The translations under genes were made by a program, and so were the position numbers. The notes beneath the pieces were generated by a model. The model saw only the letters and a list, made by a program, of their open reading frames with translations, was not told where the DNA came from and did not search any database. DNA of 39,421 bases from assembly GCA_001544595.2 (NCBI GenBank), contig FCOH02000040.1, positions 1-39,421 on the forward strand, written 5' to 3'. Positions 25,244 to 32,603 of the stretch are shown here, piece by piece. The stretch is from Caballeronia peredens (GTDB taxonomy: Bacteria; Pseudomonadota; Gammaproteobacteria; Burkholderiales; Burkholderiaceae). Position 1 is the stretch's first letter; each line of letters starts with the position of its first letter.

Positions 25244-26146
25244 ATGACCGAAACGCGTTTGCTGGTCGATGCGAACAATCACCTCGGCGAAGGACCGCTC
25301 TGGGACGTGCAGGAGGAACGGCTGTACTGGATCGACAGCACGGCCGCCGAAATCTATAGCTGCCGCGCCGATGGCAGCGACGTGAAGCGCTATTTCGTGC
25401 CGCGCCACATCGGTTCGATGGCGCTGCGCGAGCAAGGCGGCGCGGTCGTCGCGCTGGCGAACGGCCTGCATTTCTACGACTTCGACGCGCAGATCGTGCA
25501 GTTCATCGCCGATCCTGAAAGCGACGATCCCGAGACGCGCTTCAACGACGGCAAGGTGGACCGACGCGGACGTTTCATCGCGGGCACCATGTCCTACGAT
25601 TTCGACCGCTACGACGCCGATCGCGGTCAGCGCTCGACGCGCAGCGGCGGCCTCTATCGTCTCGATACGGACGGCACGCTCGCGCAACTCGACAGCGGCA
25701 TCAGTTGCTCGAATGGTCCGTGCTGGAGCCCCGACAACAAGACGTTCTATTTCACCGACACGTACAGCAAGGAGATGTACGCGTACGACTACGACATCGA
25801 AACGGGCGCCGCAACGAACCGAAGGCTGTTCGCATCGGCGCGCGAAATGGCCGGCACGTTCGATGGCGCAACCGTCGATGAAGAAGGCTACATCTGGTCC
25901 GCGCTGGTTTTCGGCGGACGCATCCTGCGCTTCGCGCCCGACGGCACGCTCGATCGCATCGTGCCGTTTCCCGTGCGCAATCTGACGAGCGTCATGTTCG
26001 GCGGCCCGAATCTCGACACGCTCTATGTATCGACGATGGGTCGTCCGATGTGGGGCATTCCGCAAAAGGAACGCGACAAGGGCGGTCTGTTCGCGGTGAC
26101 GGGGCTCGGCGTGCGCGGTCTGCCGGAGCCGCGCTTCGCGGGATGA
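25244..26146 (+). CDS. SMP-30/gluconolactonase family lactonase
   Basis: A 300-residue six-bladed beta-propeller of the regucalcin/gluconolactonase family, probably cytosolic, which hydrolyses sugar lactones with a divalent metal. Metal-ligand contexts are visible: the N-terminal Glu in HLGEGPLWD, an Asn in SCSNGPCWSPDN and an Asp of AGTFDGATVDEEG; RFNDGKVDRRGRF is also a family block. ATG 25244 follows GGAGA and gives the usual length; the frame runs further upstream but is not family-like. It sits 37 bases after the dehydrogenase gene. It most likely opens the lactone made by the SDR. Its stop overlaps a possible start of the next gene. Confidence 0.9.
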   Translation: MTETRLLVDANNHLGEGPLWDVQEERLYWIDSTAAEIYSCRADGSDVKRYFVPRHIGSMALREQGGAVVALANGLHFYDFDAQIVQFIADPESDDPETRFNDGKVDRRGRFIAGTMSYDFDRYDADRGQRSTRSGGLYRLDTDGTLAQLDSGISCSNGPCWSPDNKTFYFTDTYSKEMYAYDYDIETGAATNRRLFASAREMAGTFDGATVDEEGYIWSALVFGGRILRFAPDGTLDRIVPFPVRNLTSVMFGGPNLDTLYVSTMGRPMWGIPQKERDKGGLFAVTGLGVRGLPEPRFAG

Positions 26147-27738
26147 CGCATGGGCGTTATCATTCGGACGAAGCCGAACGAATGGTTAACGCTCACATGA
26201 ACATCGATACGCATGCACTCATCGCGTCGCTGCCGGACCGCATCGACGCGATCGTCACGCGCGGGGCAAAGGAACATCCGGCGCATATCGCGTTACGCGA
26301 GGATGCGCGCGCGCTCACGTATGGACAGCTTGAACGCGCCGTCGACGCGCTCGCCGTGCGTCTTGCATCGGCAGGGGTGAGGGCGGGCGATCGCGTGATG
26401 CTGATCGGCGAGAACAGCGTCGCGTTCGTCGCGGCGCTCTTTGCCGCGAGTCGTCTCGATGCATGGGCGCTGGTCGCGAACGCGCGCCTGTCGGCGACCG
26501 AACTCGAGGCACTCCGCGCGCATGCGAAACCACGCATCGCGCTCTATACGGTCGAAGCATCCGACGATGCCGCGCTGCATGCAACGCGCGAGAACGCTGT
26601 CAGCGAAACGCTCGATGCAATCCCGATCGGCGCATTCGCGCTCGGCAACGTCGATCCGCATTCCGTGCAGGAGACGCATGGCCTGCCTTCCGACCGGCAA
26701 TGCGCGGCGCTCATCTACACGACGGGCACGACAGGCGCGCCGAAAGGCGTGATGCTGTCGCATCGCAATCTGCTGTTCGTCGCGGCGGTTTCGAGCACGT
26801 TGCGCCGCGTGAGTGCACATGATCGCGTCTATGCCGTGTTGCCGATCTCGCATGTGTTCGGCCTGGCGTCCGTTTGCCTGGGCTCGCTGTACGCGGGCGC
26901 GACGCTGCGATTGGCTCCCCGCTTCGACGCCGCGCGCGCGGGCAAGGTTCTGCGCGACGAAGGCATGACGATCTTTCAGGGCGTGCCCGCGATGCACGCG
27001 AAGCTGATCGATCACTTCACGCCACGCGGCGGTCTCGACGCGCCGACGCTGCGCTTCGTCTATTGCGGCGGCTCGCCGCTCGACATGTCGCTCAAGGCGG
27101 CCGCCGAGGCGTTCTACGGCGTGCCCTTGCATAACGGCTTCGGTATGACCGAGAGCAGTCCGACTGTGTCGAACACGCTGCTCGATGCACCCGCGCGCGA
27201 TTCTTCGGTCGGCCCGTTGATTCCGGGCGTCGAGGCGCGCATCGTGCCGCTCGCGCAGCAGGCCGGTGATACTGTGGACGATACCGGCGAACTCTGGGTG
27301 CGCGGTCCGAACGTCATGCTCGGTTACTACCGCGATCCGGTGCAGACCGCCGCAACCGTCACGCCGGACGGCTGGCTCAGGACCGGCGATCTCGCGCGCT
27401 TCCAGAACGGCAATCTGTACATCGTCGGGCGCTGCAAGGAGCTGATCATCCGTTCCGGATTCAACGTGTACCCCGCCGAAGTAGAGCAGGCGTTCAACAG
27501 TCATCCCGCCGTGCTGCATTCGGCCGTGATCGGAAGAAGCGTGGAAGGCAACGAAGAAGTGCTGGCATTCGTCGAACTGCGGCCGGGATCGGCCGTCGGC
27601 GAGCGAGAACTAGCGGACTGGGTAAGCGAGCGTCTCGCGCCGTACAAGCGGCCTTCCGTGATACACATTCTCGACGCGCTGCCCGTTTCCGCTAGCGGCA
27701 AGATACTGAAGCATCGGCTCGGAATGCTTGCCGGATAG
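26143..27738 (+). CDS. AMP-forming acyl-CoA synthetase
   Basis: A 531-residue ANL-superfamily ligase that activates a carboxylic acid through an acyl-adenylate to a CoA thioester. Motifs are IYTTGTTGAPKGVMLSHRN (P-loop), GFGMTESSP, GWLRTGDLA, GRCKELIIRSGFNVYPAEVE and the C-terminal catalytic Lys in VSASGKILKHRL. The start is uncertain: ATG 26143 overlaps the SMP-30 stop in an ATGA, while ATG 26182 and ATG 26197 are also in frame and none has a strong ribosome site. It is the last gene of the operon and could activate the acid released by the pathway. The substrate is unknown. Confidence 0.88.
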   Translation: MTHGRYHSDEAERMVNAHMNIDTHALIASLPDRIDAIVTRGAKEHPAHIALREDARALTYGQLERAVDALAVRLASAGVRAGDRVMLIGENSVAFVAALFAASRLDAWALVANARLSATELEALRAHAKPRIALYTVEASDDAALHATRENAVSETLDAIPIGAFALGNVDPHSVQETHGLPSDRQCAALIYTTGTTGAPKGVMLSHRNLLFVAAVSSTLRRVSAHDRVYAVLPISHVFGLASVCLGSLYAGATLRLAPRFDAARAGKVLRDEGMTIFQGVPAMHAKLIDHFTPRGGLDAPTLRFVYCGGSPLDMSLKAAAEAFYGVPLHNGFGMTESSPTVSNTLLDAPARDSSVGPLIPGVEARIVPLAQQAGDTVDDTGELWVRGPNVMLGYYRDPVQTAATVTPDGWLRTGDLARFQNGNLYIVGRCKELIIRSGFNVYPAEVEQAFNSHPAVLHSAVIGRSVEGNEEVLAFVELRPGSAVGERELADWVSERLAPYKRPSVIHILDALPVSASGKILKHRLGMLAG

Positions 27739-27755
27739 TTGCGAATGCAATCATT

Positions 27756-29201
27756 TCATTTGGGCGCATAAGCGGCCTTCACATCTTCGCCCGCACCTCC
27801 TAGCGACTGATAGAGCGCGGCCGTATCGCTCAGACGGTTCGCTTGCGCGAGCGCATGATCGAGTTGTGTCTGCAACGCCTGACGCTGCGTATCGAGCAGA
27901 TCGAAACGGCTCACGCCGCCGGCCGTATAGCGTGCGCCGGCCGTGTCGAGATTCGCTTGCGCTTCGTTTGCCGCGACTTCGCGGGCGCGCAGCGCGTACG
28001 CGTCGTTTTGCAGCGCCGTCAGGCTGTCGGCGACTTGCTGCAAGGCGTCGAGCACGGTCTGTCGATACGCCTGCAGCGCTGCATCGTAGGCGGCTTCGGC
28101 AGAGCGCTTTTTCGCGCGCAACTCGCCGCCGTGAAAAATCGGCTGCGTCAGATTCAGTCCGGCATTCCACACGTTCAAACTATTGAGCATGTCGCCGATG
28201 TTCGTGCGCTGGCTTCCCGCACCGGCCGAAAGCGAGAACTTCGGATAGAGATCGGCAGTCGCCACGCCGACGTTCGCGCTCGCCTGATGCAACAGCGCCT
28301 CTGATGCGCGGATATCCGGACGTTCGCGCGCAAGTGTCGAGGGCAAGGTGAGGGGCACGCTGTCGGGCAGATGGAGCGATTCGAGCGTGATGGCATCGAA
28401 ATCCGCCTTCGACGGCTCCGCGCCGATCAGCACCGCAAGCCGGTGATCCGCCTGATCGCGCTGTGTGATGAGCGAAGGGAGGCTCGCGCGTGTCTGCTCG
28501 AGCAGCGTGCGCTGGCTGCGTACATCGAATTGCGCGATGCCGCCGGCGTTCAGGCGGCCTTCCATGATCGTGAGCTGGCGCGACTGCGCATCGACGAGAC
28601 CTTCGGTCAGCGCGATCTGTTGCTGCAATGACGCGCGCCGGATCGCGGTGGAGACGACGTTGCCCGCTATCGAAAGACGCGCCGCGTCCAGTTCGAAGGA
28701 CTGATAGTCCACTTGCGCGCGCACGGATTCAAGCGCGCGCCGCTCGCCGCCGAAGACATCGAGCGTATAGGACACGCTGACCGATGCATCGTAGAGCGTG
28801 AACGGTCCGGGACTTGGAATCGGAACACCGAACGCCGCGGGATCGACCTTTTGGCGCGCACCGGAGAGCGATGCATCGATGGCGGGGAAGTACGTCGTGC
28901 CTGCTTGCGCCCGGTAGTCTTCGCGCGCTTGAGTGAGTTTCGCGCGAGCTTGCGCAAGCGTGGGACTGTCGTTCAAGGCCTGATCGACGAGCCGGTTCAA
29001 AGCATCGGAGCCGAACTGCTTCCACCAGAAAGGAAGTGCGTGCTCGGATGCGGGAAAGCTTTGTGGCGTCGCCGTATCGAGGTTCGCTTGCGGGGTCGTT
29101 CTGGCGTAGCTCTGCGATTCCGGCGCGGCAGGCGCGTGAAAATCGGAGCCGACGGTGCAGCCGCACAACACGAGTGCGCCGAGTAAGAGGATTGGTTTCA
29201 T
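27756..29201 (-). CDS. NodT-type outer-membrane efflux lipoprotein
   Basis: A 481-residue outer-membrane factor of the OprM/NodT group, the channel of a tripartite efflux pump. The signal peptide ends at the lipobox LCGC (Cys15). Two OEP repeats are seen: the N-terminal WWKQFGSDALNRLVDQALNDSPTLAQARAKL block and the C-terminal one with LTQPIFHGGELRAKKRSAEAAYDAALQAYRQTVLDALQQVADSL, both coiled-coil rich. Its Shine-Dalgarno AGGAG overlaps the stop of the permease gene 9 bases upstream, so it is the last gene of the leftward efflux operon. It meets the acyl-CoA ligase gene tail to tail with only 17 bases between, and no terminator fits there. Confidence 0.92.
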   Translation of the reverse strand: MKPILLLGALVLCGCTVGSDFHAPAAPESQSYARTTPQANLDTATPQSFPASEHALPFWWKQFGSDALNRLVDQALNDSPTLAQARAKLTQAREDYRAQAGTTYFPAIDASLSGARQKVDPAAFGVPIPSPGPFTLYDASVSVSYTLDVFGGERRALESVRAQVDYQSFELDAARLSIAGNVVSTAIRRASLQQQIALTEGLVDAQSRQLTIMEGRLNAGGIAQFDVRSQRTLLEQTRASLPSLITQRDQADHRLAVLIGAEPSKADFDAITLESLHLPDSVPLTLPSTLARERPDIRASEALLHQASANVGVATADLYPKFSLSAGAGSQRTNIGDMLNSLNVWNAGLNLTQPIFHGGELRAKKRSAEAAYDAALQAYRQTVLDALQQVADSLTALQNDAYALRAREVAANEAQANLDTAGARYTAGGVSRFDLLDTQRQALQTQLDHALAQANRLSDTAALYQSLGGAGEDVKAAYAPK

Positions 29202-29210
29202 CGACGTCTC

Positions 29211-30371
29211 CTAGTCGAGCGTACGCCGGTAGAAGCGTAGCGCGATACCCATCACGATGAGCGTGAACAGCGCCATCGGCCACACGGATGGCCAGAGGTC
29301 GGCCCAGCCGTTGCCCTTGAGCAGAATGCCGCGAATCAGGCGGTTGAAATAAGTGAGCGGCAACAGATTGCCGATGAACTGTGCCCACGCCGGCATGCCC
29401 GAAAACGGAAACATGAAGCCCGAGAGCAAGATGTTCGGCAGGAAGTAGAACACCGTGAGCTGCATGGCCTGTAGCTGGTTCTGCGCGAGCGAAGATAACG
29501 TGATGCCCACCGTCAGGTTGGCGGCGATGAACAGCAACGCGGCGAGATAGATCGCGACGGGATTGCCGACCAACGGCACATGAAAGACGAAGCGCGTGGC
29601 CGCGAGAATGATCGACGCCTGAATGAGGCCGATGAACACATAAGGCACGATCTTGCCCGTCATCACTTCGACGGGGAGCACGGGCGTCGCAAGCAGATTT
29701 TCCATCGTGCCGCGCTCTCGTTCGCGCGTGATGGCGAGTCCGGTCATCATGACGAGTGTCATCGTGAGGATCACGCCCATCAAACCCGGTACGACGTTGT
29801 ATTGCGTGATGCCTTCCGGGTTGTAGAGGTTATGAACCTGCACATCGAACGCGGCGGGCTTGCCGTTCAGATGTGCGAGCGGGCCCGTGATGTCCTTGTC
29901 GGCCACGGGCTGCACGAGTCCCGACAACGCGTTGGTCGCCTTGCTGACCGCGTTTGGATCGGTTGCGTCTGCTTCGACGAGCAGCGCGGGGCGCTCGCCG
30001 CGCAGCAGCTTGCGCGAGAAATCGGCGGGAATGTTGAGCACGAAGAGCACGCGGCCCTGCGCGAGCGCCCGGCGCCCGGCTTCCTCGTCGGGGAGCGCTT
30101 CCCTGATATCGAAGTAGTCGGAATGCTTCATCGCCGCGATGAAGCTGCGCGAGAACGGACTCTGGTCTGCGACGATGACCGCGGTCGGCAAATGCTTCGG
30201 ATCCGTGTTGATCGCATAGCCGAAGAGCGCAAGTTGCACGATCGGCAAGCCGACGATCATGCCGAACGTGATGCGGTCGCGCCGCAACTGCAGAAACTCC
30301 TTGAGCACGATGCTCCACCAGCGCGTGATGGAAAAGCGCGTGAACATCCCGAAGCGTGCCGGTGAGCTCAT
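29211..30371 (-). CDS. ABC-2 type efflux permease (YhhJ/YbhR-like)
   Basis: A 386-residue inner-membrane protein with the ABC2_membrane_3 layout. It has one N-terminal helix (about 30-50), then a large periplasmic domain (about 55-190), then about five helices ending near residue 380. Family blocks are LQLRRDRITFGMIVGLPIVQLALFGYAIN and ERERGTMENLLATPVLPVEVMTGKIVPYV. E. coli YbhFSR has two permeases; here only one is encoded, so a homodimer is expected. Its start overlaps the ATPase stop in an ATGA. Confidence 0.9.
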   Translation of the reverse strand: MSSPARFGMFTRFSITRWWSIVLKEFLQLRRDRITFGMIVGLPIVQLALFGYAINTDPKHLPTAVIVADQSPFSRSFIAAMKHSDYFDIREALPDEEAGRRALAQGRVLFVLNIPADFSRKLLRGERPALLVEADATDPNAVSKATNALSGLVQPVADKDITGPLAHLNGKPAAFDVQVHNLYNPEGITQYNVVPGLMGVILTMTLVMMTGLAITRERERGTMENLLATPVLPVEVMTGKIVPYVFIGLIQASIILAATRFVFHVPLVGNPVAIYLAALLFIAANLTVGITLSSLAQNQLQAMQLTVFYFLPNILLSGFMFPFSGMPAWAQFIGNLLPLTYFNRLIRGILLKGNGWADLWPSVWPMALFTLIVMGIALRFYRRTLD

Positions 30372-31327
30372 GACTTCGCCTTGAAATTGTCGGTCGAACG
30401 GCTCATCAGGTAGATGAAGACGTCTTCGAGTCCCGTGTCGATGCGCTCGGCGTGCGTCGCGCCGTCTTGCGTGACATCGCGCACGACGCGTTCAAGCGCG
30501 GCGTGATCGCTGCCGCTCACGTGCAGGGCCGAGCCGAACACGACTGTCTGATCGACGCCCGGCGTCTGGCGCAGGCGTTCCGACAGTGCGCTCAGATGCT
30601 CGCCGCGAATGGTCCATGTCGAGAGATTCTGCGAGGCGATGACTTCGCTTGCCGTGCCTTGCGCGAGCAGTTTGCCGTAGGCGATATACGCGAGCTTGTG
30701 GCAACGCTCGGCTTCATCCATGTAGTGCGTGCTGACGAGCACGGAAATGCCCTTGGCCGCGAGCCGGTGCAACTCTTCCCAGAAGTCGCGGCGCGCAGTG
30801 GGGTCGACGCCCGCGGTGGGTTCATCGAGCAAAAGCAGCTTTGGCTCATGCAGCATGCACGCGGCAAGCGCGAGACGCTGTTTCCATCCGCCCGACAACG
30901 AACCGGTCAGCTGATTTGCGCGGCTCTGCAAGCCCAGGGCTTCGAGCGAGCGATCCACGACTTCACGCCGATTGGTCATCTGATAGATGCGTGCGACGAA
31001 GTCGAGATTCTCACGGATGGTCAGGTCTTCCCAGTACGAGAAGCGCTGCGTCATATAGCCGACGTTGCGCTTGATCTCCTCGCTCTCGCGCACGATGTCG
31101 TAGCCCAGGCATGTGCCGCTGCCTGAGTCCGGCGTGAGGAGACCGCACATGAGACGAATGGAAGTCGTCTTGCCGCTGCCGTTCGGACCCAGAAAGCCGA
31201 AGATCTCGCCGCGCGCCACTTGCAGCGATACATCGTTGACGACGTGCTTGTCGCCGAAATGCTTGTTGAGGTTGCGCACGTCGATGACGTTCTGCACTTC
31301 TCTGCCGTTCACCGCGTGTTCGTTCAT
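30368..31327 (-). CDS. ABC efflux ATPase (YbhF/CcmA-like)
   Basis: A 319-residue single-domain ATPase. Walker A is GPNGSGKTT (47-55), the signature LSGGWKQRLALA, and Walker B LLLLDEPTAGVDP, followed by the switch His in STHYMDEAERC. The start ATG 31327 overlaps the adaptor stop by four bases; the frame runs on to 31513, but that part lies within the adaptor gene. It drives the ABC-2 permease of this drug-efflux system. E. coli YbhF has two fused ATPase domains, whereas this protein has one. Confidence 0.92.
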   Translation of the reverse strand: MNEHAVNGREVQNVIDVRNLNKHFGDKHVVNDVSLQVARGEIFGFLGPNGSGKTTSIRLMCGLLTPDSGSGTCLGYDIVRESEEIKRNVGYMTQRFSYWEDLTIRENLDFVARIYQMTNRREVVDRSLEALGLQSRANQLTGSLSGGWKQRLALAACMLHEPKLLLLDEPTAGVDPTARRDFWEELHRLAAKGISVLVSTHYMDEAERCHKLAYIAYGKLLAQGTASEVIASQNLSTWTIRGEHLSALSERLRQTPGVDQTVVFGSALHVSGSDHAALERVVRDVTQDGATHAERIDTGLEDVFIYLMSRSTDNFKAKS

Positions 31328-32280
31328 TGCAGCCTCACCGCGACAGGTTGACCGGGATGAAGCTTCATTGCATCGCCGGCTTGCGGATGCGCTTCGATCA
31401 TGAAGACGAGCTTCGCGCGATTCTCGTTGCTGTAGATGACGGGCGGCGTGTATTCCGCCTGATTCGACACGTAGGTGATCTTCGCCGGTATGTCGGCAGA
31501 GCAGCCATCGCAATGGATCGACACCGCGCGTCCCGTTGGAAGGCTGCCCACGACGCTTTCAGGCACGAAGAAGCGCACTTTGACGTTTTGCGGCGGCAGC
31601 ATCTGCACGACAGGACTGCCCGCCTGAACCCATTCGCCGACGCGATAGAGCGTGTCGTAGACGAGTCCGTCCGCGGGCGCGGCGACGCGTTTCTGGTCGA
31701 GCTTCCATTGCGCCTGCGCGACGAAGGCTTGCGCGGCGGCCACTTGCGCGCGTTGCGCTTCGATCTGCTGCGGGCGGCCCGGCAGCCGCGCGATTTCCAC
31801 TTGTTCGGACAGGTCGCGTACTTGTGCGTTGGCGGCATCGGCGTTCGCGCGTGAATCGTCGAGCTGACCTTTGGCAATGCCGCCCACGCCGAACTGCGCC
31901 TCATCGCGGCTCAACTGCAACGCGGCCTTGCGCGCGTTCGCGCGTGCCTGCGTCAATTGAGCGCGCACCGAAGCGACTTCGGGCGCGCGTTTGCCGGTGA
32001 GGATGTCGTCGAGTTGCGATTGCGCGGCGGCGAGTTGGCGCCTGGCCTGATCGAGCGCAGCGGTTTCATCCGCCGATTCGAGCGTGAAGGTGCCCGCACC
32101 CGCCTTGATCGTCTGACCACGCGCGACGGTCAACTCCGTCAGCTTGCCCGATTGCGACGAGCCCAGATAGACGAACTCGCCTTCGACGTAGCCCTGAAAA
32201 TCATCGCGATTCTGATGAGAGCACGCCGCGAGCACCGCGGCCAGTAGCAGATAGATGGGTAAGCCCGAAAGGCGGCTCAT
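31324..32280 (-). CDS. HlyD/YbhG-like membrane-fusion lipoprotein
   Basis: A 318-residue periplasmic adaptor. The signal peptide ends LAACS, a lipobox with Cys at residue 20, so it is probably lipidated, unlike many HlyD proteins that keep a membrane anchor. The lipoyl-like half-motif YVEGEFVYLGSSQSGKLTEL (about 31-50) and VAAPADGLVYDTLYRVGEWV flank an Ala/Gln-rich coiled coil (about 75-200). The C-terminal beta-barrel contains VKVRFFVPES. Two Cys residues in IHCDGCSAD are unusual for the barrel. It is the first gene of the leftward efflux operon; GGAG lies six bases before the ATG. Confidence 0.9.
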   Translation of the reverse strand: MSRLSGLPIYLLLAAVLAACSHQNRDDFQGYVEGEFVYLGSSQSGKLTELTVARGQTIKAGAGTFTLESADETAALDQARRQLAAAQSQLDDILTGKRAPEVASVRAQLTQARANARKAALQLSRDEAQFGVGGIAKGQLDDSRANADAANAQVRDLSEQVEIARLPGRPQQIEAQRAQVAAAQAFVAQAQWKLDQKRVAAPADGLVYDTLYRVGEWVQAGSPVVQMLPPQNVKVRFFVPESVVGSLPTGRAVSIHCDGCSADIPAKITYVSNQAEYTPPVIYSNENRAKLVFMIEAHPQAGDAMKLHPGQPVAVRLQ

Positions 32281-32311
32281 GTCGCACTCCGTGAAATGAA
32301 CGTCATCTTGT

Positions 32312-32331
32312 GTTTGGTTGGTCTACCAAAC
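32312..32331. promoter_or_regulatory. Palindromic operator of the efflux operon
   Basis: Arms GTTTGGT and ACCAAAC are separated by six bases; a nested TTGGT/ACCAA pair shares the same centre region. It begins at the -10 box of the efflux promoter and covers the predicted transcription start, a classical repressor position. TetR-family repressors (CecR-like) often control YbhG-F systems, but no such gene is adjacent. Confidence 0.6.
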
Positions 32332-32359
32332 AATAAGGGAATCGAGGTGCGTGTGTCAA
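32330..32359 (-). promoter_or_regulatory. Sigma70 promoter of the efflux operon
   Basis: On the minus strand TTGACA (32354-32359) is a perfect -35 box, followed after 18 bases by TATTGT (32330-32335; four of six matches to TATAAT). Transcription would start near 32322, leaving a leader of about 40 bases before the adaptor ATG. Confidence 0.7.
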
Positions 32360-32527
32360 GCGCAGTCTGCCTTTTATGCCACAGGTGCCGACTTGTGAAA
32401 GGAGGCGCTTACATCACTTTAGGCGCTCGATGCCGACCGGGAACGAGCCGAGGAAGAGTTTGATGCTCCGTGGGCGTGGGGAGCAAGATTTACTCACGTC
32501 CATTAATGACTGAGTGAATCATCGATT

Positions 32528-32569
32528 ACAAAAAACAAAGTCCCCATCCCGCCGGGCGCGAGATGGGGA
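32528..32569 (-). terminator. Intrinsic terminator of the phospholipase gene
   Basis: An eight-base stem, TCCCCATC (32541-32548) with GATGGGGA (32562-32569). On the minus strand it is followed by CTTTGTTTTTTG. It sits 35 bases beyond the phospholipase stop and matches a Rho-independent terminator for leftward transcription, isolating the efflux promoter. Confidence 0.85.
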
Positions 32570-32603
32570 GAGAACGTCAATCTGCAGTGAGAGCGAAGAG
32601 GCT

